Part shown: in pieces, positions 41,501-51,431 of the stretch | Layout of the letters: each line of letters begins with the position of its first letter | How positions within the stretch are numbered: the stretch's first letter is position 1 | Origin: Ephemerocybe angulata | Taxonomy: Eukaryota; Basidiomycota; Agaricomycetes; Agaricales; Psathyrellaceae | Direction of reading: 5' to 3' | Assembly (NCBI GenBank): GCA_013368325.1 | Contig: JAACJK010000109.1 | Location: 248,001-312,000, forward strand | DNA length: 64,000 nucleotides | Notes under the pieces: model-generated | Database searches by the model: none | What the model was told of the DNA's origin: nothing | What the model saw: the letters and a program-made list of their open reading frames with translations, nothing else | Position numbers and translations under genes: made by a program

Positions 41501-44051
41501 AAATAACATCGGATTGATGAAGCCCACGCCCTGGACCTTTCTTCCGCAATGGTTGCTCGCCTCGCCAGACCCAAGACATGGATTTTCCGTCGTGAGCCTG
41601 GGCAGTCATCTCGTCATGCGCAACAACGACGATTTTGCGTTGACCCGGATTAAGATGAAGCTCCACCTCCTTGGTAACGTCGTCGGGCTTATACTGCACG
41701 AGGCAGGGCTTTAATTCCTCCATTGCTGGAAGAAAACGTCCCTGCCGGTCGTCTACAACGTCCTCTCGCTCGTGCCCATCGTAGTACAGGGCCTTCTTGT
41801 GTGCCGTATAACGAAATCCTTCTTTGCGAAGCCACCGTTGCGCTGTGCGAAGCGAGATGCCCTTTGCAACCTTCATGTGTACTCGAGGGAATAGCTCGAC
41901 CTCCAGATATTTTTTCAACCCCCTCGGCATCTCCACAGACACAACCTGCTGCAGATACTTCTTCGCTTCACCAGGCAGCAACTTTCCCTTCGTAAATTCG
42001 GCAAGTTTCTTCGGATTCATGGACCATTTCTCGGATCGAAGGAACGAGCGCAGTTCTGTGCACACCTCTGGATCGTCGAGCAGGGAGTAGACTTTTCCAT
42101 GGCATCCACGACGCGATTTTGGCAGAGACCTCGTTGCTATCCATACCCCCACCCATTCCCGCACCTGGCGAGCCCCCCACACCTTACTAAACCCCGTAGA
42201 CTCTGCTGCCCGCTCCGAGGCGTCGATTAGACGCCGGTGATCCTTTACAACGAGCTTTAAACATATTTGGATGGCTCTGGCACGTTTCGCCTGAAGGCCG
42301 TTTCTCCCAGCGTCGAAATGGTCCTTCTTCGATGAGAGAAGCTTCTCTATCTCGATTAAAGCCTTAGCGCGGTCACGGCGTATTTTTTCGGACCTCTGGC
42401 GCTTCTCCTCTCGTGCAGGAATATCCAAACGACGACGCTTCGGTGGGGGAATTGGCCTGATACCATAATTCGCATCGGGTGCACGCCGGCGTGTCCTGGA
42501 TGTGCTTGCATGGCTCTCCTCTTCCTGACGTGGTTCGAGTACAACTGGGACCTCGTTTCCTTCCTTTTCCAACTCCCCTTCGCTGCCTTCGCCTTCCTCG
42601 TCCTCCCAATCCGATATTTCGATCGCACTCTCGTCTGAGAGGTATCCTGTGCACACATGGGCACCAACATCGTCTGGGAGGTTGTATTCGGCTTCGTTCT
42701 CCGTGTCCGAAGTTATTTCGATGACTGGGGGTTGAGGTAACGTGCCCTGCGCTGCAGTAACCGTACTAGACGATGCCCGAGGTTCGACAGTAAAGAATGA
42801 GCGAAAGTTTGCAGCTTGATCCCTAAATAATTGTATAGAACTTTTAGAGATAGCTTCGTCGAGCTTACTGGACCATACTCACGAGTTTCGAGTCACGACA
42901 TCTCGCTTCTCCTTGTCCCTCGCTTTTTTCGAGTGATCTCGCACTGTACGAGGCGCCCTGCCAGTATACCCAAAGCCCCGGTTTTGCTCTGCATTGGCCC
43001 AAGTCTTCTCTGGCTTTTTAGCCGTGATGTCCTCGTATGGAGTTGGCTTTAAGAGCTCCTCAACCTCGTTCTCCAATTCCAAAAGGCTGCATTGCTCCCT
43101 GAGGTTTTGAAGAATTTCGTCGGCATCCATTTCTTCGTCCACACCTTCATGCACCTGATCCAATCCCTCCCATTCCCTCTCCAGATCCGACTCGTCAGTA
43201 AAATCTGACCCCGATTCCCACCAGTCCTCATCCGACTCTGAATCACTTGCGATGTACTCGACAGTCCCATTCCACTTTCCACACAGACACTCATCGTCCT
43301 CAGCATCCACAACAATAACCACTGGATCCACAAATCCCTCACTAAGGCTCTCAGCAGCCCCTGGTGCTTCATCCTCCGAGTCTGTGCTGATTTCGACTGG
43401 TGGGTTTCGTTTTGCCGCCTTTCCAGCTCGGGCGCGCGCTGCCCTCTCGTAATTAGTCTTGCTTTTCTTCGTCTTGGGCATTCGGATGGATAAAAAAGCG
43501 AGTATATAGTTTGAGGACTACAGGAGGTACAGCTCTACCCGAAATACTCGAGTTTTATGCTGCGCAATGTGCCTCACACCCACCTCGCGCACTCCTGCAG
43601 GCGCGTGTAGGTCCCAAATAAATATAGATAAATAGTCCAAAATCCGATTTTCTTTCCTCAGCCGATTTTGCCGCTGTTCCAAATAGGTGGTGACTAAGCG
43701 GCCCGCTCCATAGGCTGTACGAGCGAATTCAGATGCATGTTTTCCGTCTTATGGCCACCGATTCCGTGCCCAAGGTTAGTTCATCTTTCCCCGCCCTTCC
43801 TTTTTCATGCCGCTGATATAGAATCATAGTTCATCAAAACCAACAAGTTCCTGGCGATGCGCGGTTGGGTTGAAGATTTTGACCCTACGGAGACCGACAT
43901 ACACATGCTCACGTCTGGCCCTGGCCCTTCCTCGCCACCTGGCTTGAACACCGTTGAAGAAGTTGGCGGTGCATACATCACGATCTCTCAGCATGCTAGC
44001 GAGCGGGAGCATCGGCAGCATATAGCAGCCAAAGAGGCTGAAGGTTCATAG
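38584..44051 (+). CDS. DEP-RGS regulator of G-protein signalling (FlbA/Sst2/Thn1 type), interrupted by a transposon
   Basis: A GTPase-activating protein for a heterotrimeric G-alpha. Exon 1 begins MSSSADGPSTSSHMMKTTKR at 38584; exon 2 DTLDLFATLIVSLQLGPHKQ; exon 3 carries the DEP domains (MAKAMSQHFMDARLIENATD, LHKYCFAAVSALEWLCDFTS, AAQFVRFGLITLVSDKRKNN); exon 4 holds the RGS domain (LRYILEEPGLRSLFREFLRG, NFCEENLSFWVDVQDFKRKF, STYL-like NTYLAPSSQCELNIDH, FNATQLQTMI). The reading frame then runs into a 3332 bp DDE transposon (40379-43710) and stops after five foreign residues. The rest of the RGS domain resumes at 43713 (LYERIQMHVFRLMATDSVPK) and, after one intron, ends KEAEGS with TAG at 44049-44051. 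As it stands the allele encodes a product of about 550 aa lacking the last RGS helices. Confidence 0.92.
40379..40416 (+). repeat. Left terminal inverted repeat of the transposon
   Basis: 38 bp beginning TGGAGCGAGCCACTTAGTCA. It pairs with the right end with 6 mismatches. In the RGS frame it supplies the premature TAG at 40393-40395. Confidence 0.9.
40599..43481 (-). CDS. DDE transposase of the inserted element, three exons, intact
   Basis: I splice 42883-43481, 41406-42822 and 40599-41348. The joined length of 2766 nt is divisible by three (921 aa). The N-terminus MPKTKKSKTNYERAARARAG is basic, followed by a long acidic region (EISTDSEDE, SDSESDEDWW) and NRGFGYTGRAPRTV, then DYNY-like RRRAPDANYGIRP and a basic KRRRLDIPAREEK stretch. 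The catalytic part includes [57 protein letters not shown] and [20 protein letters not shown], giving candidate D, D and E catalytic residues. Both introns have GT-AG ends (GTGAGT; GTAATG). No stop or frameshift, so it may be functional. Confidence 0.88.
43673..43710 (-). repeat. Right terminal inverted repeat of the transposon
   Basis: Read on the minus strand it begins TGGAGCGGGCCGCTTAGTCA, matching the left end at 32 of 38 positions, and is followed on the plus strand by the second TA copy at 43711-43712. Confidence 0.9.
43713..44051 (+). pseudogene. Severed 3' end of the RGS gene
   Basis: Downstream of the transposon the RGS frame continues directly: LYERIQMHVFRLMATDSVPK, a GTTAGT intron, then FIKTNKFLAMRGWVEDFDPT, TETDIHMLTS and KEAEGS. 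It cannot be translated as part of the RGS protein while the element is present. It shows no decay: frame and splice sites are intact, consistent with recent insertion. Confidence 0.88.
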
Positions 44052-44845
44052 AACCTTTCCCCACCAGCCCATGTTTTCCATGCCATCGCTATGTCCTATG
44101 CGTCTTTGCTGTCTGTCTCATGCACCACACACGTCGTCGTCCATCTCCATTATGCGCATTTTGTCTCTCTCCTACTGCATTCGCCGATCAGCATTCCATC
44201 CTCGTTCACTCATATGACGATCATCTTTGTGCTTGTTCTAGCGTTGACCCTGGCGGCCCAGTTTATCTCTTTCTTACGACTTTTCTTCCCCTTTGAATCT
44301 TCCCAACACGGCCTCCTACCCACTCATCGCTTTAATTTCTGTCTTCTATTTCGTTTCGCGCACAGACTGTTGATCGTCATCATTGTTGTCCGCTGTCTTT
44401 CACAATCCAGTGTCACCCTTTCTAGTACACATCCCTTCTTAACTTCCTACCTTACTTTTAATACTTCAATACCTTAGGCGCCATATACCTTGAGCCTTAT
44501 ATCCTGGTATCGGTCACTACCCCTCCTAATACTATCCTTGTTCCATCTAGCAATATGTTATGTCTGTATATGTATCCGAATGATCAGAAATTCCGATGTA
44601 AACTTCTGTTGTAACTGGGTGTCAGGCGAACGTTGTGGGTGCTGTAGTGGTATGCTTCCTGAATCAGAACCAGACCTGGGACAAGCAGGATGAGGAGGGA
44701 CTAGGGACACGTGTGATCAGCCCCAAAATAGACCGCGCCACGGCGCTCATCAAATCAGGACACGGAATCCGGGGAGGCGCTGCGGCTCTTTTGTCTCGAC
44801 ACATCTTCAACTTACTTACTGCAGTTCTGAATCTTGCCGCTAGAC
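44052..44845. other. Pyrimidine-rich gap, RGS 3' UTR and MAPR promoter
   Basis: A frame of 128 codons (44091-44477) exists but its composition is TC-biased and it lacks any recognisable domain; I treat it as RGS 3' flank. The remainder upstream of 44846 shows no gene. Confidence 0.4.
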
Positions 44846-46348
44846 ATGTCGTGGTTCAAGGAAGCTGCAGGGGGAGGACCTCCGCCTTCCTTCAAGGAGG
44901 AGCAGGACAAGCTCACGGAGGACGACCCCGCCATTCCTGGTCGTAAAGTCAGCAACAAGTCTGCGAACCGACCGTTCCTTGCGTGCGTCCACCTACCTCC
45001 TATCTATCATGAGAAGCTCCAGGCTTACGGTTGTCGCTCCTACTTCTCTACACAACGACTACGTGGTCTATCGGTGTTAAAATACAGCTACGCTGAGTAC
45101 CGACAGCGACAGGAAAAGCTGCACGAGGAATGGTTGGAGAAAAAGAAAGCGCGCGACGAGAAGATTGCACGAGGAGAGAAAGTTGGGCCCCTCGAGCGTG
45201 ACCCGACTGCCGTCGAAGAGGTTGGGGTGCTTGGGCTCCTGAAATTCCTTCTCGTGGTTGTGGTGGTTACAGCGTTGGCGGGCAAGTTCGTTACAAACAG
45301 CTATACTTGGGACTATGAGGCTAGGTGGATGCAGCTGAAGTCGTGGGTGCCGGTGCGTTGGACTTCATCCGTTCGGATAGTGAGGAATGCTGGTGGAATG
45401 GTGGCCACGTCGTGTGGACCGCGTACCGAGTCAGGAGGGTCAGGAGCCCTACCGGCAGCTGTGCTCTTTCCATCCAACCGTGTGGTACCATGCGCCGGCT
45501 ATGGCGAACCATGCTCCGTGCCTTGAGGAATGTGGGGCTATGCGCCTGGGGCACTACCGTCCACATGAGGACTCTGACTGGGTGCAGCTAGCCATCTTGT
45601 CTCCGACGCGTTGAACTCGCCTACTCGTCGCAGCATCCACAATCTCCTTCACACATAACTAACAATTAACCCTAGGAAGGAGGTCGATTGTTTTCACCCG
45701 AATTCCTGGCTACATACAATGGAGAGGATCCAGGCAAACCAATTTATATTGCCGTACGTTTTCACTGCCCTGCACCCGCAGCCGGCGTTTCTTAATTGTC
45801 ACGTCCGTCCGAAAGACTCATATTGAACTGACTATTGTCTCCTGCGTGTGTGTTAGATTGATGGTGATGTCTACGATGTTACAAAGGGTGCAGCATACCA
45901 GAAAGGTGGCTCATACCATATACTGTGCGTCAAAATCTTGGAGCTTCCTTTTGCCGGCCACTAACAATCTGCATTTGTATTCAAATCACAGAGCCGGGAA
46001 GGAAGGTGCAAGAGCGTTTGGCACTGGATGCTTCAAGGAGCATATGACGCACGATAAACGTGGGCTGAATAAAGAGGAACGCGATGTGAGCTTTCCAGCA
46101 ATCTCGGAGATAACTAGCACTCACCGTTCGGCGCCTCCGTATCACAGGGTATCGAGCACTGGAAGACATTCTACCGCGATCACAAGAACTATTGGAAGGT
46201 TGGAAAAGTCGCACTTCCCCCTATTGATCCCAAGAGCGACCCACCTTTGCACTGCGACCCTAAGAGGAAGGCTGAGGAGCTGGCAGCTCGCGAGAAGAAG
46301 GCTGCAGGTGCCCAGCGGCCAGTTGCTGCTCAACATGAAGAGCTATGA
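44846..46348 (+). CDS. Membrane-associated progesterone-receptor (MAPR) family, cytochrome b5-like heme-binding protein
   Basis: A DAP1/PGRMC-type protein that binds heme and in other fungi supports P450 and sterol metabolism at the ER. Start ATG at 44846: MSWFKEAAGGGPPPSFKEEQ, an intron, then YAEYRQRQEKLHEEWLEKKK, a membrane helix VLGLLKFLLVVVVVTALAGK and WDYEARWMQLKSWVP. After a 323 nt intron (45353-45675) the cytochrome-b5-like domain begins: EGGRLFSPEFLATYNGEDPG, KPIYIAIDGDVYDVTKG, GGSYHIL, AGKEGARAFGTGCFKEHMTH. The last exon reads EHWKTFYRDHKNYWKVGKVA and ends QRPVAAQHEEL with TGA at 46346-46348. The YDV..GG.Y..LAG.DA.RAF pattern is diagnostic; the luminal or cytosolic side is not decided. 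Confidence 0.88.
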
Positions 46349-46573
46349 TGAATATCATTGTTCATGTATCCAGGATCTCCAGTGTTGTAGTAGTAGGGTA
46401 TATATCTAACCAAATTCAACGATCTAGATAACACCTTTCCATAAATATGAGAATTACACGATGCAATTCCCTGGTGACCGAACTGGAAGAAATGACATAT
46501 GCTCGCGAGTCACACTCGCTTCTTCCGGAGGATTGGAATTTAAGTCTGTTGCATTTCGAAAGGGGGTAGTCAA

Positions 46574-47115
46574 TCAGCGATATCCCAGAAACGATGAATA
46601 CACGGTGCTTGCCTGGCGTGGGCATCCATGGGTCAGAAGGTAATTCTTGAGGATTGGAAAGTCAGCCATGGTGGCGTCAATCATAGAGGTGAATGGGTTA
46701 TCGCGGTACTTTGCGATGACCACATTCCCTCTCCAAGCTACGGCTTCCTTAAACGCCTTTCCTTGGATGTCCTTGACGCATTTGTTGACAGGAAATGGCA
46801 TCCCATCCCTCGATACCACCGGGTAGAAGATGATGTAAGGATTTGCAAATTTCTTGTTCATGCCGTCGAGAGCCTCCACGAGCTTTTTAGGTGGAGGAGC
46901 CAATCAGACAGATTGCTTATGGAAATAGCACGGCGATGTAAACGCACCTGGTACTTCCATGCTCTGGATCCAATCTCCGCAATCTTAAACAGCATGGTTA
47001 GACGAATGGAAATCTTTTGGGGAGAATCGTTACTCACATAATCCATGAATACCTCTGGGTGAGGCATGAAGGCAGGAGGGTCGGAGTACGAGGCTGGGTT
47101 CGACGGGTGTGCCAT
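46574..47115 (-). CDS. Small conserved Agaricomycete protein, function unknown
   Basis: Start ATG at 47115: MAHPSNPASYSDPPAFMPHP, EVFMDY, then IAEIGSRAWKYQ and, after an intron with acceptor CTAAAAAG, LVEALDGMNKKFANPYIIFY, PVVSRDGMPFPVNKCVKDIQ, AWRGNVVIAKYRDNPFTSMI, DATMADFPILKNYLLTHG and a short tail; stop at 46574. About 140 aa in three exons. Both splice junctions keep frame. I recall similar proteins in mushroom genomes but no function. No signal peptide or membrane segment. Confidence 0.7.
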
Positions 47116-49852
47116 AGGGCTGTATTTTATATTAGTAGGCTGCTCGGGCCCATGGTATGTGAGAGGCTGCAAACCTCAGCATCAACTCTACGATTGATGG
47201 TGGGCGCCCTGGAGGAAGGGAAACCTCAGGTTGTCGGTGCAAATTATATATAGTGCGGGCTTACCATCCGACGGCAACATGATCGCACTGAGGTAGATCA
47301 TTTGGTCCATATTGAATGCAGTTAAAGTATGCGGAAATATAGGGGGTAGAGGGTACTGCAGATGTGGGCGAGAGGAGTGGAAGGAAGTAGAGTCAGTGGG
47401 ATGTTGAGATGGGTGGTGGGATAACTGGTCCTTAGATTCATGGCATCTTTTATGCGCCTCCAGCAGGATTTACTGGAAAAACGAGGGTACTTCCTTCTAC
47501 GATCGATTCGTCTCCAAGAATTACAACACCTCGATATGTGCACACGAGGAGCGTTAATGAGATTAGGTCGCTTCGCCAGAACGATCGAGAAGACCGCCTA
47601 GCGCCGTTGACCCAAGGTTTGGGGTGACAAAGACAAGCATATATTGCTTGCACAGGCCATAAACATCACATTCTGATAATACAGGTTTCATCTGAGTTCA
47701 GAGTTTTACGATCTTTTTCAAGCTTAGAGTGCGTTAAAAATGATCTCTAGCTAGAAGAATGAGGCATTCACCTTGTTCTAGAGCACGTAGTCTGCTTGCA
47801 AGCCCTTATTTTACTTGAGTGTTCAGAACGTCTCATACGCATTAATCGAACAGAGAAAAGGACGTTGTTGGGTACCAGGTCCTCATGGTCACTTGAAAGA
47901 AGAGGCGGCCTTGATGGGCTCGCCACTGTCTTTTGATCGGACTTTGGCCACCACTGGCACTTCCGGCCGCGGCGCCAGTGGACCCCTCGCGCAGATCACA
48001 CATAGGGCTCCCATAGACTTGACCTCATACCACTATAGGTGACTGCGCACGGAAGTGCTGGGGGTAATCAATGAGCCCAGCGGCTATCTCATCATCTCTG
48101 ACATACACGGAGCTGCATTCAATCAACTTCCGAAGCCCAACTGTGCTTGGTTTGGGAGTTGTGCACGCTGCATCCCCCACTGCTCGGACCTCATTGGACA
48201 TGTGCGCCCTAGCATGTCGACGGAGTTTCTGCACTTCTACGACTGTAGTACTTATGGGGAGCTGTGGCAAAAAATAGGTCCCCTCGACGCATCGCGGCCC
48301 TTTTGCATCGTGTTTGATATTCACCTGTAATTCCTCGAGGTAGATGGGCACACGGAAATACGATGGACCACTCTGCTGGATAAAGATCTAGATGTCTGGG
48401 TTGAGAGCCCCGCTTCTCTTCCGCTTGGTGACTATTCAGGGTGAGCCTGCCATTTGGGCTATTGTTCTATCCTCACGTTGACTCTCCTTTGACGGGTCTG
48501 GCACTCCGAGTCGCCGCTCGGTACGGTGCCTCTTCTAGTGCGTACCTCGTGTATGGGGGCGTGGATCTCTCATACTCCGCGAATACAGGTATCTTCATCG
48601 GGGTAGAGACACTACCCTCAATCTTTTATCATGACCTGCACCCTAGAAGATCGAGGGTCTTTCGCTCATACCTTGAGAAGACCCTCTGTTTGGCAACTTT
48701 TGGGACGACTGCTCAACATAGTCACCACTTAATCACAGTGAAATCGCTCGGTGAAAGGTCGTTATCTTAAGATCTCAAGGGGTTTCCCGCTCGGCACTTA
48801 GGTATGACTTGTTCGCGTGTTGAAGAGTCAGCTTAAACAATAGCATGGGGCCTGTCCTTGACCCCCCCTGGTATAACTGCTGAGCTTAGTACAGACGATC
48901 GAGCCCCTAGCATGCAGGAACGGATAGAAGGAGTTTTATAGGCAAACCGGGGGCCATGATAACACAGTCGTTTTAATTTTAAGGCGACGGGCCTACTATG
49001 TGCACTGAAGAAGGCCCCAGCCAGAACTTCTGGGCCATGAGAGTGGGTTGGGTCCAAAGGCCGCCCCAGCTCTTCCAACAGACGGGGATCATTTTTTTGA
49101 GGTCTAGTCACGGTGGGTCTCAGTCTCCCCGTCCGCGGACGATAGCTTTCAGTTAGCACTAAACCTCAGACGTCTGCTAACATGTCGCTATTGGGATGAA
49201 CTAGGTTTAATAAAGTCCAAAACTGCACGGTCGAAGAGCTTCGTCTTCCCTAGTTTCGGGAGTCCCAGGCCATTCTAGGTAGATCCTTCAGTGCGGTCCT
49301 CGTTCCTTCAATTTTTAGAGTCACTCAAGCGATCGGGGAGAATAGGGTATTCTGGTTCTTAAATTACAAAATGCCGCAGGCCGCTACTCAAATTCTTCCC
49401 CGCCGTCTTCTGGGAGGCTTTTAAAGAGCAATGCGTTTCTCTGAATCATGCGGAGTAAATTACCTGTTCGAAGAGGGCACGGCGGCTGTTGCTGTTTGCA
49501 GCTCAGGGGCAATGAAAGGCGTCGATAGCAATGCGCGGCCAGGTTGAGTTTACGCAATTGCAATCTGTGACGACAAAGTTCATCCGTTTGGACTGGATTA
49601 GATACAACACAGATACATCCCTCTAATGTTCCCCAGGAAGACGGCTCATACATACGTGATCCCTAGAAGTACACTTACAATGAAAGATCGAGATGTGATT
49701 AATGAGCAAGGAGAACTTGAGGAGAGAAAATCCAGGGAGGCAGCGTATTGTTCCCATTGCGTCGATCACAGACAAAACCTTGGATATGTTTGGAGCCGAA
49801 CGCCGGGAATTGGGGTAGCAAAGGTTTGCGATTGGCGTGCTGCGTTGGTGCT
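47116..49852. other. 2.7 kb without a recognised gene
   Basis: The longest gene-poor stretch in the window. Open segments exist at 48055-48330 (+) and 48025-48351 (-), overlapping on opposite strands, and at 48441-48770 (+, VYGGVDLSYSANTG). None matches a family I know or joins to neighbours. It could hold a decayed gene or transposon remnants. Confidence 0.35.
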
Positions 49853-51431
49853 TTATGTCTTCGCATTCGCTGCCGCGACCATATCTCTCGCTTCCACCTC
49901 AAAGGCTCTGCAGTCCACGACTCTGCCTTCCTTTCGGCTGAGTTCCGCCGCGAAGACGATCAAATGATTTTGCATGACCTCCTCCACGTTGGTTCCAAGA
50001 ATCTGTTGTTTTCCGAATCTAACGGCCTCAACGAAAGAGCGAATGAGGCCGATATCTCCTCCACCGTGTCCTCCTAGATTGCTAGGCCGGAAAGTTTTGC
50101 TCGTTTTCTTCCGGAAGTCCGTTACTGTGAATTTGTGCATGTCTCCCACGATCTCGCCATGGGTAAAATGAAGGCGTGTCTGCCGCTCGCATATGGTGGA
50201 GCTGAAAGCTACCATGGTAAGGGATGCTGTCGATCCGTTGGAAAATTCTAGGTTGACGACCTGATTGTCACAGACATCATTCTCGCACTCATAAACACAG
50301 CGGCCATAGGGTCCAGTCTGGAGGGCCTCCATCACGTTCTCGATGTCTGGGACGCCATCCACTAAAGGTTTGATGGGCCAGCCAGTCTGACCATGAGCAA
50401 CTGGCTCCAGGTAAACTATTAAAAAGGAAAGACCAGGGCTCGTCATTAAAATGCATGATGGTATAATGAGCGACGTACTCTTCTTCGCACTGTATTCACA
50501 TTTTTTCTCCATGGGACAATCTAAGCATCGAGTAGCTCCCCTGGCCTCCATGGGCTTCGATGCTTTGTTAAAGTGTTTCAGAGAACCGAAGGAAGACACC
50601 CGGGTAGGCTTTGCTGGACCAAACCAGTGACACAGAAGGTCAATATCGCTAAATCCAAAGTTAAGTGATGCCAGGCCGATGAAGCTGGTGTGGATGCACA
50701 TACTGGCAGCATTTGGTCATCAAGGAAAAGGAACTGTCCCGCTCTTTCCCCCAGCTCCCTCTCACGTAAGAGTGAGCGAAGTGATAGTATCCTACTGGCT
50801 CAACATGTACAGCGTTGACCAGCTCCCCCAAAGACCCAGACCTAATGACTTCTGTTATCTCTTGGCTGTAAGGCGAGTACCGCATTACTAGATTGGATTT
50901 ATGTCAGTGTCTATTACGATGTTTGGAAGTTGGGCAGCTTTACCGTGTCCCATTCCAAAGATTATGTTGGCCTTTCTGACAACCTCTTCCATCTCAATAC
51001 ATCCCTCTACGGACGTGGACATCGGCTTCTCGCAAAGGATATGATAACCTTGCTTAGCAAACGCCGTAGTCACTTCCAGATGCATATGATCCTGTACAGT
51101 CACCAGTACTGCGTCCGCCAAGCGCTTGCCGATGGCTTTGACAGTGTCCTCTGAGGCAGCCAAGAGTTCCTCCCAAGTTCTAAAGACAAGGGTCTGATCG
51201 ATCTGGTGCTCTTGGGCGAACTGCTTACGCGTCGCTGGTCGCGGCTCAGCAATAGCAACGACTTTGCACTGCTCTGGAAAGTCTAGAGAATACTGAGAGT
51301 AATTCTATGGGATTGTCAGTATCCTGGATAGTCCTTGAGAGCTCTCACATCATCACCTTGCCTCGCTGCCCACAGCCAATTACCGCCAAGGTTACAACCG
51401 ATTGAACCCCCGTCGAGGTGGGTAGCGCCAT
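49853..51431 (-). CDS. Gfo/Idh/MocA-family NAD(P)-dependent oxidoreductase
   Basis: This dehydrogenase family acts on sugars, inositol and related alcohols. Start ATG at 51431: MALPTSTGVQSVVTLAVIGC, with GCGQRGK as the Rossmann glycine loop. Then after an intron QYSLDFPEQCKVVAIAEPRP, WEELLAASEDTVKAIGKRLA, DAVLVTVQDHMHLEVTTAFA and the hallmark GYHILCEKPMSTS (EKP motif). Later exons: VMRYSPYSQEITEVIRSGSL, VEPVGYYHFAHSYVRGSWG, HDIDLLCHWFG-type segment (DIDLLCHWFGPAKP), VNLEFSNGSTASLTMVAFSS, GGDIGLIRSFVEAVR and a C-terminal helix ending AANAKT. Substrate unknown. A cysteine-bearing insertion (CLDCPMEKKCEYSAKK) is notable. Its start codon overlaps that of the divergent gene. Confidence 0.87.

Larger units (their letters stand above)
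40379..43710 (-). mobile_element. DDE transposon, Tc1/mariner-like, complete, 3332 bp
   Basis: It inserted in exon 4 of the RGS gene. It is bounded by a TA target-site duplication (40377-40378 and 43711-43712) and by 38 bp imperfect inverted repeats beginning TGGAGCG. It holds one transposase gene in the opposite orientation to the host gene. A TA duplication is typical of Tc1/mariner/IS630 elements; the superfamily label rests on this plus the DDE-type C-terminus and is an inference. The transposase resembles a DDE protein common in Agaricomycete genomes. All parts needed for autonomy seem present. Confidence 0.93.

Noticed and set aside
44091..44477. A 128-codon plus-strand open frame with hydrophobic stretches
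   Set aside because: Its composition is TC-rich throughout and the hydrophobicity follows from T-rich codons; no domain signal and it sits directly in the RGS 3' flank.
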